Positions 21,801 through 33,901 of a stretch of DNA of 64,000 bases are shown here, in pieces (the first letter of the stretch is position 1; every line of letters starts with the position of its first letter). The stretch comes from Saccoglossus kowalevskii (taxonomy: Eukaryota; Hemichordata; Enteropneusta; Harrimaniidae). The notes under the pieces were generated by a model, which did no database searches, was not told where the DNA came from, and saw nothing but the letters and a program-made list of their open reading frames with translations. The DNA is taken from contig NW_003131863.1 of the NCBI RefSeq assembly GCF_000003605.2, forward strand, positions 365,030-429,029, read 5' to 3'. The translations under genes and the position numbers were made by a program.

Positions 21801-24800
21801 ACACGAAACAATTACTCAATGTATGGGAATCCCGTGTAATAGTTGGTTCAATTAGCGACTCTGATTGGGTAAACCATTGTCAGTGATGTGCAGTGCACAG
21901 ATATCGGTGTTATCACTGTCTGACGCGCCCGGCCATTAGACATTGAACGCACTTGTTTGAAAAGTGGCTTTTTAGAGGTCCAAATTATAATTGATGAATA
22001 TTCAAACATACCCTATGTTATTAGCACTATTTATAGGGTTGTATGTTGACATTGCCTGGACCCATTTAATTTATATTAATATAATAACCCGAATTTACTT
22101 CACGATATTTCAGATAAATGTTAATTTACACCCATCTGATGCGTTGTCAGGCTGCTAAGCACCAATACATCATAATCTGTATACAAACACCATACTATTA
22201 TGTGTCACTATGAAAACGTTTTAATAGTGGCACCTTTTTTTATGAAGATTGTAGTTTCTACAAAGTTTCCCTGTGTGATATCAAGTAATTTGCTGATAGC
22301 CTTAGTCTTATTTGTTGTTTAACATATTTTAAAATTCCAGACCTGCCTCATTGTGGAAGATTGTGACATAGATTTTAAGTGTTATATTTGTATGTAACAC
22401 CATATATTCCTATGTTTTGTTTAATTTCATTCGTCACACTAGTAATTACCATAAAATGTTTGAGTCAGCCAGTCAGCAACTATGAGTTGCTTGGTATAAA
22501 CTTCCGGTATCCATGCAGACTGAGATTGTCGTGCGCATTTTTAACATCGAATAAGCCGTAAATTAAATAATCTGAATATCGCATGGATTATATCATTTGC
22601 CCGTAAATGTTGCTAAAGTAGTCTAGCAGTTACAGTCTGTTATTAGTGGTTTATAATCTGTGAACGTAATATGATTGTAACTAAAAACGATATATTCCGT
22701 ACATGAAGGCCGCAACAAGACATCCACACAACCCATATGTGGTCTAATGACATTCCTTAGTGACTCGTATAATGATGTCGTATTCAAAAGCATTAACAAT
22801 GAGACCTCTGGCAGTGAAATGTTGTTCATCAATAAACTTCGCAACTGTTTACCTCAGCCTAAGGAACCCATAAAAAGTTACAGTGTGTCCAACTCATTCT
22901 TATTATAACTTCAATTCTAACATGGTTTATCATAAAGTAAAACGCTGCTCAATAAAACATATGCTGGTTGTTCGGGTACATGCGCCAGCCGCCGCATATG
23001 CGTATTTTCATTTTTTAAGAACGAATGCTACGACCATTTCAGTGTGCTTCAAAAGAAACATTTCGGTCAATGATAAATCAAAACTTCCTTGAATACCATG
23101 AAGTTTATAACAGAAGCGCCCACAGTGAGATAGTTCTGAGTAAAGTAAAACAAATTTCCATATTAGGCAGTGAAATGCTTCCTATTAGCCGATGTGCTTC
23201 GATCATTGAATATTTATACCGATGTTTGAATGAGCAGTTACGTGTTAATGTATATGCGTGCGAAACGGCTGATTATCCAATTATACCGCTTTATATCAGA
23301 ATGAAATTTCTAAAAGAAGGTACCTTTATTATCATGTGTTTCCCAGCTGCAGTGTGCGAATGACTATCGCCGAAGCTGCCATTTCCTTCGTATTCGTACA
23401 TCAATTTGAATGGGATGTGAATAGTGAGTGAACTAACCGGTTCTGGTACATACTAATAACGCCATACATCTTTATAACACTGACGTCGCCTATTTGAATG
23501 AATTTGAATGAGTTTTTGCCATCTGAGGTTTTCTTAAATCAAACTGTTTTGTCGTGTTTGCGACTGGTTTTATTAAACGTATTAAAAGTGTTTTCCGATG
23601 TCATGACGTAATTGCCGATTAGCGGTGCACGTAATGTAATCATGCCTGGGTCATATTTCTTGTAACTGGATCTAGCTTTTGTATTGTTTTCAATTAATTG
23701 TATTCATGAAGTTAAAGGTCATGAACGTTCAATATCCAATTAAGTTTCGCGAGTTGAATGCTTGAAGAAATAACTAGCGAGCGATATACCGTTTTGGGGC
23801 ACTGTAAAGTGTGTGCATTGGAAATAAATGTCTTCTTTTTCCGATGTCCTGTTGTTGGCATGTTGACGTGATCACTACTTTCGACGTCGTGCACAAAAAT
23901 GATCATAATAAAAAAAAAACAGAAATGAATTCTATATTGGTTACTGCTTTTGCTTTCGTTCGACAGCCAACTGGAAAAACACGTGTCCTACCACGTTGGG
24001 TTTGATTCGTTTTCGAATCCCATGAGAAATACACAACGCATGAAATAACGCGCAATTCGAATTCCTCTGTGTCGTTTTAAATTACTCCCGCAAATTATGT
24101 AAGACTGTTGCAGTGATATATTTATGTGAGCTCGTTGTGACATTTGTGAGCAATACCATCGGCCACAATAATAGTGTTAATGTGTGTACCTACACACCGC
24201 GTCTTGAAGACCTTTTGCCTCAATGTATTGGCCCATTGAAATTCAAACTAATGGCCTCATATGCAGCGATGGAGGTCGTGTATGCGAGTTAAATTAAATG
24301 ACATTGTTGTGTGCGGTGGCTGTGAGATACTTGTGCCCTTTTGATACAGGTTAGGCCGTTAGATATTAGGTAATAGCTTTCAATATTATAGGCCATGTGC
24401 ATTTTATGTACAGTGATAAAATATTCCAACAAATTAATGGTCAGTCGAGGTGCAGATAGTAAATTAAATCAAATACATGCCATGCGATTCAACTATTACA
24501 ACACACAATTTTGCAGTAGATGTTCTAGTGTGCAACTAAATTTTATTAAAAGTAAATAATATTTATCTTCGAATCTGATGTAATACTCATTATCCCGGCT
24601 GTTTTTCTCTGTTAATAGTTGTATTCGAAAGTGCTTAAGGACACCGGCCAAATGCACAAGCCAATAAAAGAATAAACACGGTTAGTGATATAAGATTAAT
24701 TGTTATGAGAATACCCAATGTTAAAAATAAATTACAATAACTCTTGCTCTTCAAGATGCAAAGTTCCTTTTTGGTGATCAAAAAGTAAAAATTTAGCACA

Positions 24801-25814
24801 GTTTTATCACTGTTCCCGGACGTTTACTGTTGATAAGGTTTGTAAACTTGAAGTTGAGATTCGATGAGTCATGTACCTGGTTTTGATAAATTACTGTTTT
24901 AGCTCATTTTAATGTTCCCATGCATAGGTCATGTGACGAAATACAACATTATTATAATATTTCCCAATATATTGAATATATTAGAATAATTTGTAATGTT
25001 ATTATGCCACATTTGCATGGAAATAGCAGCATGTACATAACACACTACGCAACACATATGTAGTTTTATGAAGGCTTCGTCACTAATGGTGATCATTTAT
25101 CATTGATCAATTGTGTACTAAAGTCATATTTTGTAATCATCGGAAAAAACACATATTTGTGTCTGGAGCCAATAGAAAATTGTGTTCAGTTACTCCACCA
25201 TTATAAAAAAAAGTTATTATATAAAAATATTTAAAAATAGGCAATATGTTCAACATTATTTCTGTCAAAAATATACGAAATAATCATGATTTCAACTTTT
25301 TCTGCTATTGGTGTGCTGTATCGGATCCACGTAGTCTGGTTGCCAGTGAGCTATACGTAGAAACATACACGGCTTGTTTGTTTGTTTGTTTGTTGATTTA
25401 ATATCCAGGGTGTATGTATTATAATGCTTCAAATAATTATTTTTATTTAGTGGACCATTCGTTGCCATGTTTTTCAATATTATATACTGCTACTGATATA
25501 GCAAACACTTGCCGTAGGTTATTGTTGTCAATGTAATAATATAAAAGTGCATACAAATCAGATGACTTTAAAACTTTAAAACGAGTTTTTGAATTTATGA
25601 ACAAAGTTGTGTTAGCTTCCTGGTTAAATACACTTGGTATATATCTGTATGTATATACAATACAACATATAGATTCATAATTTTTTTCTTCCAACAACAA
25701 CTATTAGTTTGTGTTCGACAAAACAAGGATTATAGATGAAAATGTAAATGTAATTTGTTATTTAGTGGACATGCTATATATCAACCAGACTTTTGAATCC
25801 TTTGTGCTTCTATG
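18851..25814. other. Long unique non-coding stretch
   Basis: Almost 7 kb in which I recognise no gene, RNA or repeat beyond a (TTTG)n tract at about 25374-25395. Open frames are short; the longest is 112 codons at 23025-23363, without recognisable motifs. The TGACGTCA-like octamer near 21666 is a single occurrence and not a supported regulatory call. Confidence 0.55.
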
Positions 25815-26347
25815 AAACTGCATGAATTATACAACAGCCATGATAAGGGCAGCCAGAAGACAAGTTATATTTTTTGTAGATAGCTAATGACAACGCATTT
25901 TGGTGATGAGCTAGTTCTCGTACAAAAATGGTGTGCCAGCATGTTATGTTTCAGATATGCTGTTATACTGTTCTCATGCATCTACAACTAGTAAAAGTTC
26001 AAGGTGACGAAGATGATGAACTTCTACCTGGAAGAGTGACACAACAAATAAAACGGAATGATATTCCGAAACTTGATAATTATGATCTTAGCGAGTTTAT
26101 ATATTACAGAGAAGTTGCAAATACCAGTATCACTTTGTTGTCACTAATATCTAAACTAGTCACAAACGCTATAACAAGATAACCACTGGGTTTTCACAGG
26201 CCATTCAATCCCATGTAAAACAACTTGGTCTTGCTACAAAGAGGATAATAATTACTTTGTTAAACGAGTATGGATACACTGTAACTTATGATGTGGTCCT
26301 TAGGTTGAGATAATCAATTGCAAAGTTGAAAAATGTCACTGCAAGAA

Positions 26348-26445
26348 GTCTCGGTGGCCGAGGGGAAGACGTGTAGTGGCGTGAAGCTAGGCGATTAGGT
26401 GCCGTATGCGAGCGTCGGTTCGAGTCACGCACGCAGTACGTGTTT
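26348..26445 (+). repeat. tRNA-like (Leu/Ser type) Pol III element inside the pseudogene
   Basis: GTCTCGGTGGCCGAGGGG contains a full A-box match, TGGCCGAGGGG, at 26355-26365. GGTTCGAGTCA at 26417-26427 matches the B-box at 10 of 11 positions. The 51-nt spacing fits a tRNA with a long variable arm (Leu or Ser type). The acceptor and T stems pair poorly, so this is not a convincing working tRNA. A tRNA-derived SINE or tRNA pseudogene inserted into the decayed protein copy is the likeliest reading. The surrounding sequence resembles the protein family on both sides. Confidence 0.6.
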
Positions 26446-27349
26446 ACTATAATTAGACATAGTCTTTACCTTGCCGTTTATTTGGTGTTATTTGCTTACT
26501 TTACTTCCTATGTCGACAGCAACTATGAGTTTAAAATTATTTCTCAGTACAGTTAGTCGTTGGTTTGGAAGAAGGGAGATTGATGCAATGACTGGGTAAT
26601 TCACTCAACAATCTTACACAGTAGAAGTAACTGAAACTGACAATGTTTCACCATTGTCATACCAAAACGAAAAAAGTCACATGTAGAACATAAACCTTAG
26701 TGAAACTTGGCCTTAAAACCTAATATTCAGTGGTTAACATGGTTTATCACCAAAACGAATGATGGCCAACCTACCGTAGAAGGATCAGGACATATGTCCA
26801 CAAAGCCACTTGTTATATCTTTGGTTCGTTTATTGATGCCATCTCATCAAACTCTGACACTGTGATTACCACACTTCTTCTCTGTAAACAATTGATGAAG
26901 CAACATGGAAAACACTATATGCACTTAGTATCTGAAATTTAGTAGCTCATTTTCAGGTTTGCTATCGAATGAGGCCAGGTGGCATACACATGTAATCTGC
27001 TAATTGTTTTGGCAAACATATGAAGGCAATAGAATAGGAACATTTGAATGCTGCATTTGGTGGAGGCAGCAGCATGCCAAATGGAAAGACTTGGTCAAAA
27101 GCAGTGAGAGGACTTCGAGTGGTAGTGAATGCCTCCTGGAGAAGAATGTTCTTGATGAAAAAAAAAATTGAAGAGCTATAATCAGTTCTCAGTGAAGATA
27201 GAACAACCCATAAAAGAACACTTATGGGTCGCTGCCTCATAATTCACATCATAATCATTCTCCTCTTTATTCATGCAGAAAGAGGGGCAAACTGGATATT
27301 GCACCTATATTGTGTTGATAAAATGGTATGTTACTTTTTTGCTGGTCAA

Positions 27350-27370
27350 CAATGATAGATAGATAGATAC
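27350..27370. repeat. Short (GATA)n tract
   Basis: A run of about four GATA units within the decayed protein copy, where it interrupts the similarity to the family. Confidence 0.7.
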
Positions 27371-29105
27371 GTTCTTTGGAATTTGTTGGAAATGATGGGA
27401 ATGCTTCCCGAAAATGCTGATGCAATATTCATGCAATGTATGCCGACACAAGTCTAGTGTATAGAATGATGTTATCAGTGACCAATTTGGAGAGCAAATA
27501 TACATTAGATATGGTAATTCCAAAAGAGGTCTAATGTGCATATTACTGTCACCTGACCAGGTTGCATGCTAGATATTATCTCACTAATGTGTACTACAGT
27601 TTCCTTTGCTATGAATAACATGTTTGCTTCTGAAGATAATGAGTATGATGGCATCTTGCACAAACATAAAGAAGTGGCGCCAAACATAGAGATTGGATTT
27701 AGAAGACTGACAGAAAATAGCAGAAGAGTCAGATAAACACATCAATCCACTGAAAACTAGGAAGTTATTTATTGTTAATGGGCGTGTGTCATAAGAACAG
27801 GTTACTGTTAAAAATGCTGTGATTATTGGTGAGAAAATGGCAAATTAATTTTAAGATAAATTTCCGGGTGGATTATATGAAAACAAGTGGTGACAAGGGT
27901 GTCAAAGTAGGGAACAATATACTCTACAACATGGAAAAACTGTATACTTGCATGTTGGTAATGAATCAAACACGAGATTTTGATCTGAAGCATGTGATAT
28001 GCTACGAGCTGACACCACTTTCAAGTATAGGACATGGGAAAAGTGAAACATAGAACAGTTGATTGAAAACCTTAGCGTTTTCACTTCATCAATGGACACA
28101 AGTGGGGTAATAATAATTGATAGAAATCTACCATGTTACATGGCCTAAACAAAATTGTCTTCATGTTGCCGGGAGAAAACAAGATGTTGTTGTTGTATTT
28201 GATAAACCCGTTGAATTGAATTCAAAGATCATACGCTAGTGAAATCCTGCATTCTGCAAGATCCAATTGATTAGGTGTTAATATTACCGTAAAACAAATT
28301 GATTGATAGGAGATGATTAGAGAGAACACTCAAGGGCAATCTGGACATGAAGAAGCATAAGATGTACGCATCATCAGTTATTTGTTTCTCTAGGTTCAAG
28401 AAACTTATCTGAGTTGTTACTGATGGTACAAACATATTTGTTTTGTTATTATAATTCCACTAGAAAGAGAAACAAACCAGAAACAAAACTCACAATGAAG
28501 AATTTCAATAGTGAAATAATAGACATTAATGCAACAGCACACGAACTGGACATTAGATTCACAGGGTGCGATTAGATATATTTTCCATTTCGAAAAAGAA
28601 ACGTTTCTACACTCAATATGATGAATAAGAAAAATTGATTGGAAAGCCATTAATAATATTAAAACATTCTTCTTTATTCTGACTTCTGTATTCTATTTTA
28701 CAAGTTATTCACCTGCAAAATGGATCACATCACTTCCTCCTACAGATGACAACCTTGAGTATCACATGATGCATGCACACCCTATGATATGGAAGGCTTC
28801 TGACCAACATCACTCCCTCCCTCTAGATACTAAGGAGTTTGGATGGAATATAGTTAACAATAATCCACATCCACCAATTGCTAAACATAATGTGGCACCT
28901 GCGGGACTCATGAAAGTGGTTGTCTGTTGCTGTTCGTTTTATATGGCATTTTCTCACAATAGCTGTTCCTGCAAAGTAGTGAGTTTATAATGTACAATCA
29001 TGTACGCCATTTCGTAATTGCGATGTCAGTTATGTATGCTTCAATAAATCCACTAGTGTAGATCATTCGGTTGATGAAAACTTGGGCAGTGGCGCTGAAG
29101 ATTAA

Positions 29106-30424
29106 GCTCAATAAACTATCATTACTAGTATTTTCATGAATAAGTATTATATTTTTTTATCGAAAAACCTATACTTTGGATTGTTGTAATTAAAACATTA
29201 TTACGATGTATTAGTAGTGTTTGCATGTGAGAGTGGCCTGAATACAAGCCTTATCTGAGAAGTAACATGTGATCATATTTCATAAAAATATTCTACCGCT
29301 TGACATTCTAAATGACCAACTAATCCTGCCATTGTGTATCTACATAAACACTGCATAATTACATACATACGATACATTATACCATCTATATATGGTAACA
29401 ATTGATAACTATTTGATGTCATGAACAATTTTAAAAAATAGCAATCGATATGACTGTATATGAAAATTTTATTTGACATTATGATGAACAACAACTCATG
29501 TTTGCTTTATTATGCAATTAATATTATGATCAGTAACAATTTTTTATTGAATGTCAGGTCACAAACAAAATGTGCTGTCTAGACTGACAATCTGAAATGA
29601 GCCTGTACTGACAGTGTATGATAATGTAAATAAAGAAGCACTATGTAATGTACTGATCATGTGACATGGCAATGTTTACCCACAAGCTTAGTGGTGTTCT
29701 TTCTGTTGATATCCTGGTCGGAAATGCGTCACAGGGCGATATTAAAATTCAATACTCTACAGTATGTAATTATGTTTAATAATCCTAACAATGTATTTCA
29801 ACAAATGTTCACAGTCGGTCAGATAAAGAGACGCGTATACGGTGGAATTGACAATTCTGTATCATGTATATTTGTTCTGCGCCGAGGGTATTCGTTTGAA
29901 TTAAAAATGATATTTTAATATCCAGGATATTGACAATCATTTTTCCATACATATGTCTATTTGAGATTTTAGGCAACGTTTGAAATGAAATTTGTTGATG
30001 ACAGGTACCATGTGTTCGGCTTTTGTGAAGTCAGCTGACACGTTATAAAAAAATAAGTTGGGTGGCCTATCATAGTCGTTCAATTTACGCAATCATGTAT
30101 GTATGTAAATCCCAGTCGACGTGAACGTGACCAGTTACAAATAATGAGCCCGAGGTATATTCCTTATCTCGAATTAATATTTAAAATTGATGGAACAGTG
30201 TTAGTACACGTTTTCCCTAGTGGTCAGTGTGATTAGGGTGATGGATAATTGTATGCATTTTACACGAAATAAGCAACATGCCTATTGTGAAAATAAATTG
30301 GTGTACCGTTTATTCAGCGTACGATTTTATACAACATTGACTCCGTGTGCAGTAAAATCGTGTCAGTTTTGACTTTCTACACGCAAACACATAGTGAACT
30401 ATGTACGGAGAAGAGTTTTGTTTA
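29106..30424. other. Unique non-coding DNA
   Basis: No gene was recognised. An AATAAA hexamer lies at 29110, right after the pseudogene stop. Nothing else is supported. Confidence 0.5.
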
Positions 30425-30790
30425 GCTGCCGAATAGAGCTTATTATACGTCGTCGTCTGGGTCAACTTTTTACTTGTTCGATTTCTTCTTGAAAACAACA
30501 AGCCTGATTGCTTTAATACTTGGTGTATATGTGCCTTGTGCAGACCTCACTCCATTTCATGATGATGTCTTTAATTCTCTAATTTAGATTAATACTTTTT
30601 TTAAAATAGTGATAGTTTTGACTTCTTGTTGAAAACCACAAGGCTTTGATTTAATTCATATAGGTACTACAGGTGGACCTCTCTCATATTTGTTCATTTC
30701 GTGATGATATATTCAATTCTTTAATTGAAATGTGCATTGCTAACAAGGGAGCCGAGAGGCTGCTTGTTTTAAATCCACACGCTCCCAGGT
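30425..30790. repeat. Module repeat (family R2), two tandem modules
   Basis: The first module has CGTCGTCGTCTGGGTCAAC, TTCGATTTCTTCTTGAAAAC, AACAAGCCTGATTGCTTTAA and CATGATGATGTCTTTAATT. The second has TTTGACTTCTTGTTGAAAAC, CACAAGGC, CATATAGGTACTACAGGTGG, ACCTCTCTCATATTTG and GTGATGATATATTCAATT. It closes with GCCGAGAGGCTGCTTGT, exactly as the copy ending at 16870 does. This is the longest copy of the family in the window and shows that the 15618 fragment belongs to it. Class unknown. Confidence 0.78.
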
Positions 30791-31415
30791 ATGTTATTCG
30801 AAGCATGACGTCGTCATCATTGTCATGCTTTAGTATATATTACCCACAATGCATCATGGTGCAGGCGAATACAGTCACAATTCCTTGAATACAGTCACAT
30901 TTCTCGTCGTATTGATTTCTAAATGCATTTGTCAAGCAACGTCGATATTAGACATTGTGCACATAATCGATGTTATGTTTTTTTGTCTAATGTCTCAATA
31001 CGAACTCACTGTCAGTGCAGCTTAGTTTGAATGCGTGCGTTAGACTGTTTGGTTGCGTGACCCAACCTGCAGGTATTGCTCATTGACAAAGAGATATTTT
31101 GACATACCAGGTTTGTTACTATTTCTTTGTCGGGCAGGAGGCGATTTTATGGCAAGAGAAAATTCCCTGAATAATGTCGCGGGGGATGTTGTAAGCGTGT
31201 AACCAAAATTGTATAGGTAGTTAATTATTTAGAGTTACCTTTAGTTACCTTGTACCTTGTCTAGGTACTAGCTAATTGATGTATGTTTCCTAAATGGCCA
31301 CACATTGTATAATTAGCTGGGTATCGTCATTAGGTGGTCATGCATATGAAATTTGTTTAATTAAAAACATTCATGTTTATTTCAAACTGTGGCGCAATAC
31401 TTGTGAAATATAAAA
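30791..31415. other. Unique non-coding DNA
   Basis: No gene or repeat was recognised. Confidence 0.5.
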
Positions 31416-31612
31416 GTCGGTTTACACAAGGCAAATCACCAGCAATGCTAGAGGTAATTCGCGACACCGGGCAACTAATTATGGAGACGGCGACAAGTTG
31501 GCTGAAATCAGATGGAGCGTTTTTTTCAGGCGACATTGACTGGGACATCTTGGCAACGAATGATACAGAAGGCAACTCGTGGGCAACGCACGAGTTTCCG
31601 TGTAAACCGGTC
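31416..31612. mobile_element. Short terminal-inverted-repeat element
   Basis: CGGTTTACAC at 31418-31427 is the exact reverse complement of GTGTAAACCG at 31600-31609. The arms continue with partial similarity (AAGGCAA against GGCAACTCG motifs). An inner hairpin, ACTCGTG and CACGAGT, lies near the right end. The ~195-bp unit has a base composition unlike its AT-rich flanks and fits a non-autonomous DNA transposon. The overlapping 101- and 85-codon frames on opposite strands are probably incidental. No certain target duplication was identified. Confidence 0.68.
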
Positions 31613-33069
31613 ATTATTCATACAATGGATTCTGCTGCCAGTGAGAAAAAAATTGTAACATTGTTATTGGTGTTGTAGAATCATGATAAAGTTTAAAGGA
31701 TTTGACCACGAATTTTCTTCAGATCTGAGCGTGCTTACTGTTATTAACATGTACATTGTAGTTTCCTGAACACTGATGTATAATGTTTAATACCTCATTG
31801 CATGTTAATGACCATATGTTAAAGATTTAAAATTGGGTTCCACATACTACAGTGAACTGAGAAACCTGTGGACATTATAAAAATGTTATAAAGATAAATC
31901 TTATAAATCAAAATAACCATTAGATGTTAAAATCATCAATCCAGAATGAGTTTTGGAATATCATCCGAGCTCTCAGAGTTTTAGATTGATGAATTGGTTC
32001 AACATCGTGTAATCAGCGAGCTCTTCATTTTAAATAAGTGGGTGGTCACCGTTGCCACGTGATAGCATGATGTGCGTAGGAAATGTTATGCGCTTCAGCC
32101 AATTACTATACAATATTTGCATGTAAGTCGGTAATCAGTAGTTCCAATTGTTTTGTTATAAATATGTTAAGCAAAGATTGTAACCTGTGAAATAAAGAAG
32201 GAATATGTTAATTATGTGTCTGAGTGTATATATTCACCTGTATTCCAACATTCAAAAATACAGTTGTTGTTTCATCGCCTGAAAAAACTAAATCATAAAT
32301 TAAATTAAATTCCACGTTGATTTCACCAATGTGAAAATTATATTGCAAAAAAGTACAACAAAATGGTTTCACATCTAAAAAAGTGGTTTTCTTTGTTACC
32401 ATATGTAAGATAAAATAGAGGTATTATTATATATGTATAATGGAATACAGGAATAGAACAACCCAATGTTATTTCATAACAATGTAATGTATCATTGAAG
32501 CGCCTAATAACAAGTGTATAAAAAAACAAAAACGTTGATTGTGTTTTTTATTTTTATATATAAAACGGATCCGACTATTATCTATAACTTAACTATACCT
32601 ATAAAACACACTTTCATAAAAAAAAATATTACTAAATTGAGATACTTAAATGAATGTTACTCGTATTTGGCATGACATGTCATAAGCAGAGATGTACACA
32701 TTACCCCCGGGCGTGTGTTATACGTTAACCCAGATAACCATCGATCGTGTACTCGTTACTCTGCAAAACTAATTGTATCTGGGTTTTTTCTCTTCATTAT
32801 ATCGTCCTTAATGATAACATGATTCCACAAATGCTGTTAAAGTGATTTACTAGAAATATAAAACATGTTTCAAATTAGAAAGTTATTTGAACTGTTCTAG
32901 TGATATATATATACTTCTATTTCGATGTAATCTGATTGACGCTATATCTGCTGAATAACGGTACTTCTTTGCGTATTTTATTGAGCGTAACAGATCAACC
33001 TGTGACTCAACTTGTCAAAATCCGACCCAAGAACATTATTTTTATCACTTCCTAAGTTCCTCGCGCTCT
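31613..33069. other. Unique non-coding DNA
   Basis: No gene or repeat was recognised. Very AT-rich between 32200 and 32650. Confidence 0.5.
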
Positions 33070-33251
33070 GACCACATACGTGCAACTGTAGGAGTGCGCA
33101 TAAATATCTTCTCTTTCAGAATTAGTCAATGAATCAGAAAGTTTGAATTGAATACTTGAGGACCACATACGTGCAACTGTCGGAGTGCGCATAAATATCT
33201 TCTCTTTCAGAATTAGTCAATGAATCGTAAAGTTTGAATTGAATACTTGAG
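33070..33251. repeat. 91-bp tandem duplication
   Basis: The 91 bases 33070-33160, starting GACCACATACGTGCAACTGT, are directly repeated at 33161-33251. I see only three substitutions between the copies: one in ACTGT(A/C)GGAG and two adjacent in AATC(AG/GT)AAAG. The arrangement is head to tail with no spacer, so it is a recent local duplication. The unit contains no recognised gene. Confidence 0.93.
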
Positions 33252-33756
33252 TCCTACATTGGCTGCGTAGTGTCATGCATTTTGAGACGTGATTGTTGGA
33301 ATCTACACATCGTTAAACAAATCCCAAATTAAATTGAAATATGTAATTCAGTTAATATTGTTACACCGAAATCATGAATTACCAAAATTCACCAATACGC
33401 TGATGTGCATCACCCCTTCATTCACTGCACTTCAATTATTTCGGAGTATTATAATTGACTCCACACTACACTATTGCTACGTGTTATAAATCCCCACTAC
33501 CAGAATTATAGGTTTTTATGACGTCATAGCTTTACATTACCACGCGATAATGTAAACCTCTGTTTGCAAGTAAGTTCATTCGAGAAACTAAATTTGTTTA
33601 ACTCTGATGTTGAACTCTGTTATGGTGGTTATTTATAACAACAATAATAAATGCCCCAGAGCGTCATGATATTGAATTCGGGGAAGGTATAGACGCGATA
33701 ATGTGTTCGGCTTCGTCTTACACCGTGTCTTGTCAAGTATGGCACTATGGGGGATT
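33252..33756. other. Unique non-coding DNA
   Basis: No gene or repeat was recognised. A 66-codon frame at 33289-33489 has no known motif. Confidence 0.5.
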
Positions 33757-33901
33757 CATTATTGTTTTAATAACGGACGGGACTTTGCGCTTAAATAACA
33801 GCTTCGACTACGTCTCGCCCATTATTGCGCACATCGCCGTTTTTGTCCTGTTGTTGCGCAATAATGGGCAGCGCGTCTTCCGTTATTCTCTAAATAATAA
33901 A
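33757..33901. mobile_element. Foldback element with perfect inner 15-bp palindrome
   Basis: GCCCATTATTGCGCA (33817-33831) is the exact reverse complement of 33855-33869, with a 23-nt loop. Outside it, AATAACGGA on the left (about 33769) is matched by TCCGTTATT on the right (about 33886). ATTATT-rich edges extend the symmetry. The nested symmetry suits a MITE-type foldback. The plus frame here is incidental. Confidence 0.7.

Larger units (their letters stand above)
25815..29105 (+). pseudogene. Decayed copy of a multicopy invertebrate protein with a cysteine-rich tail
   Basis: The sequence can be read as one decayed plus-strand protein, scattered over all three frames with multiple breaks and one insertion. 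Landmarks in order are KLHE at 25815; KLDNYDLSEF at about 26069; GGGSSMPNGKTWSKAVRGLR at about 27059; AERGANWILHLYCVDKM from 27275; LEMMGMLPENADAIFMQ from 27386; KHVICYELTPL from 27988; WKASDQHHSLPLDTKEFGW from 28790; AKHNVAPAGLMKVV and a tail of the form CCC...CSC ending near 28987; and an acidic end (DENLGSGAED) before a stop at 29103-29105. An AATAAA follows at 29110. From memory, this order matches large uncharacterised proteins present in many copies in invertebrate genomes, which carry a DTDV motif region and a Cys-rich C terminus. The DTDV region is not recognisable here. The biochemical function is unknown. A transposon-borne origin is likely but unproven. Confidence 0.72.
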
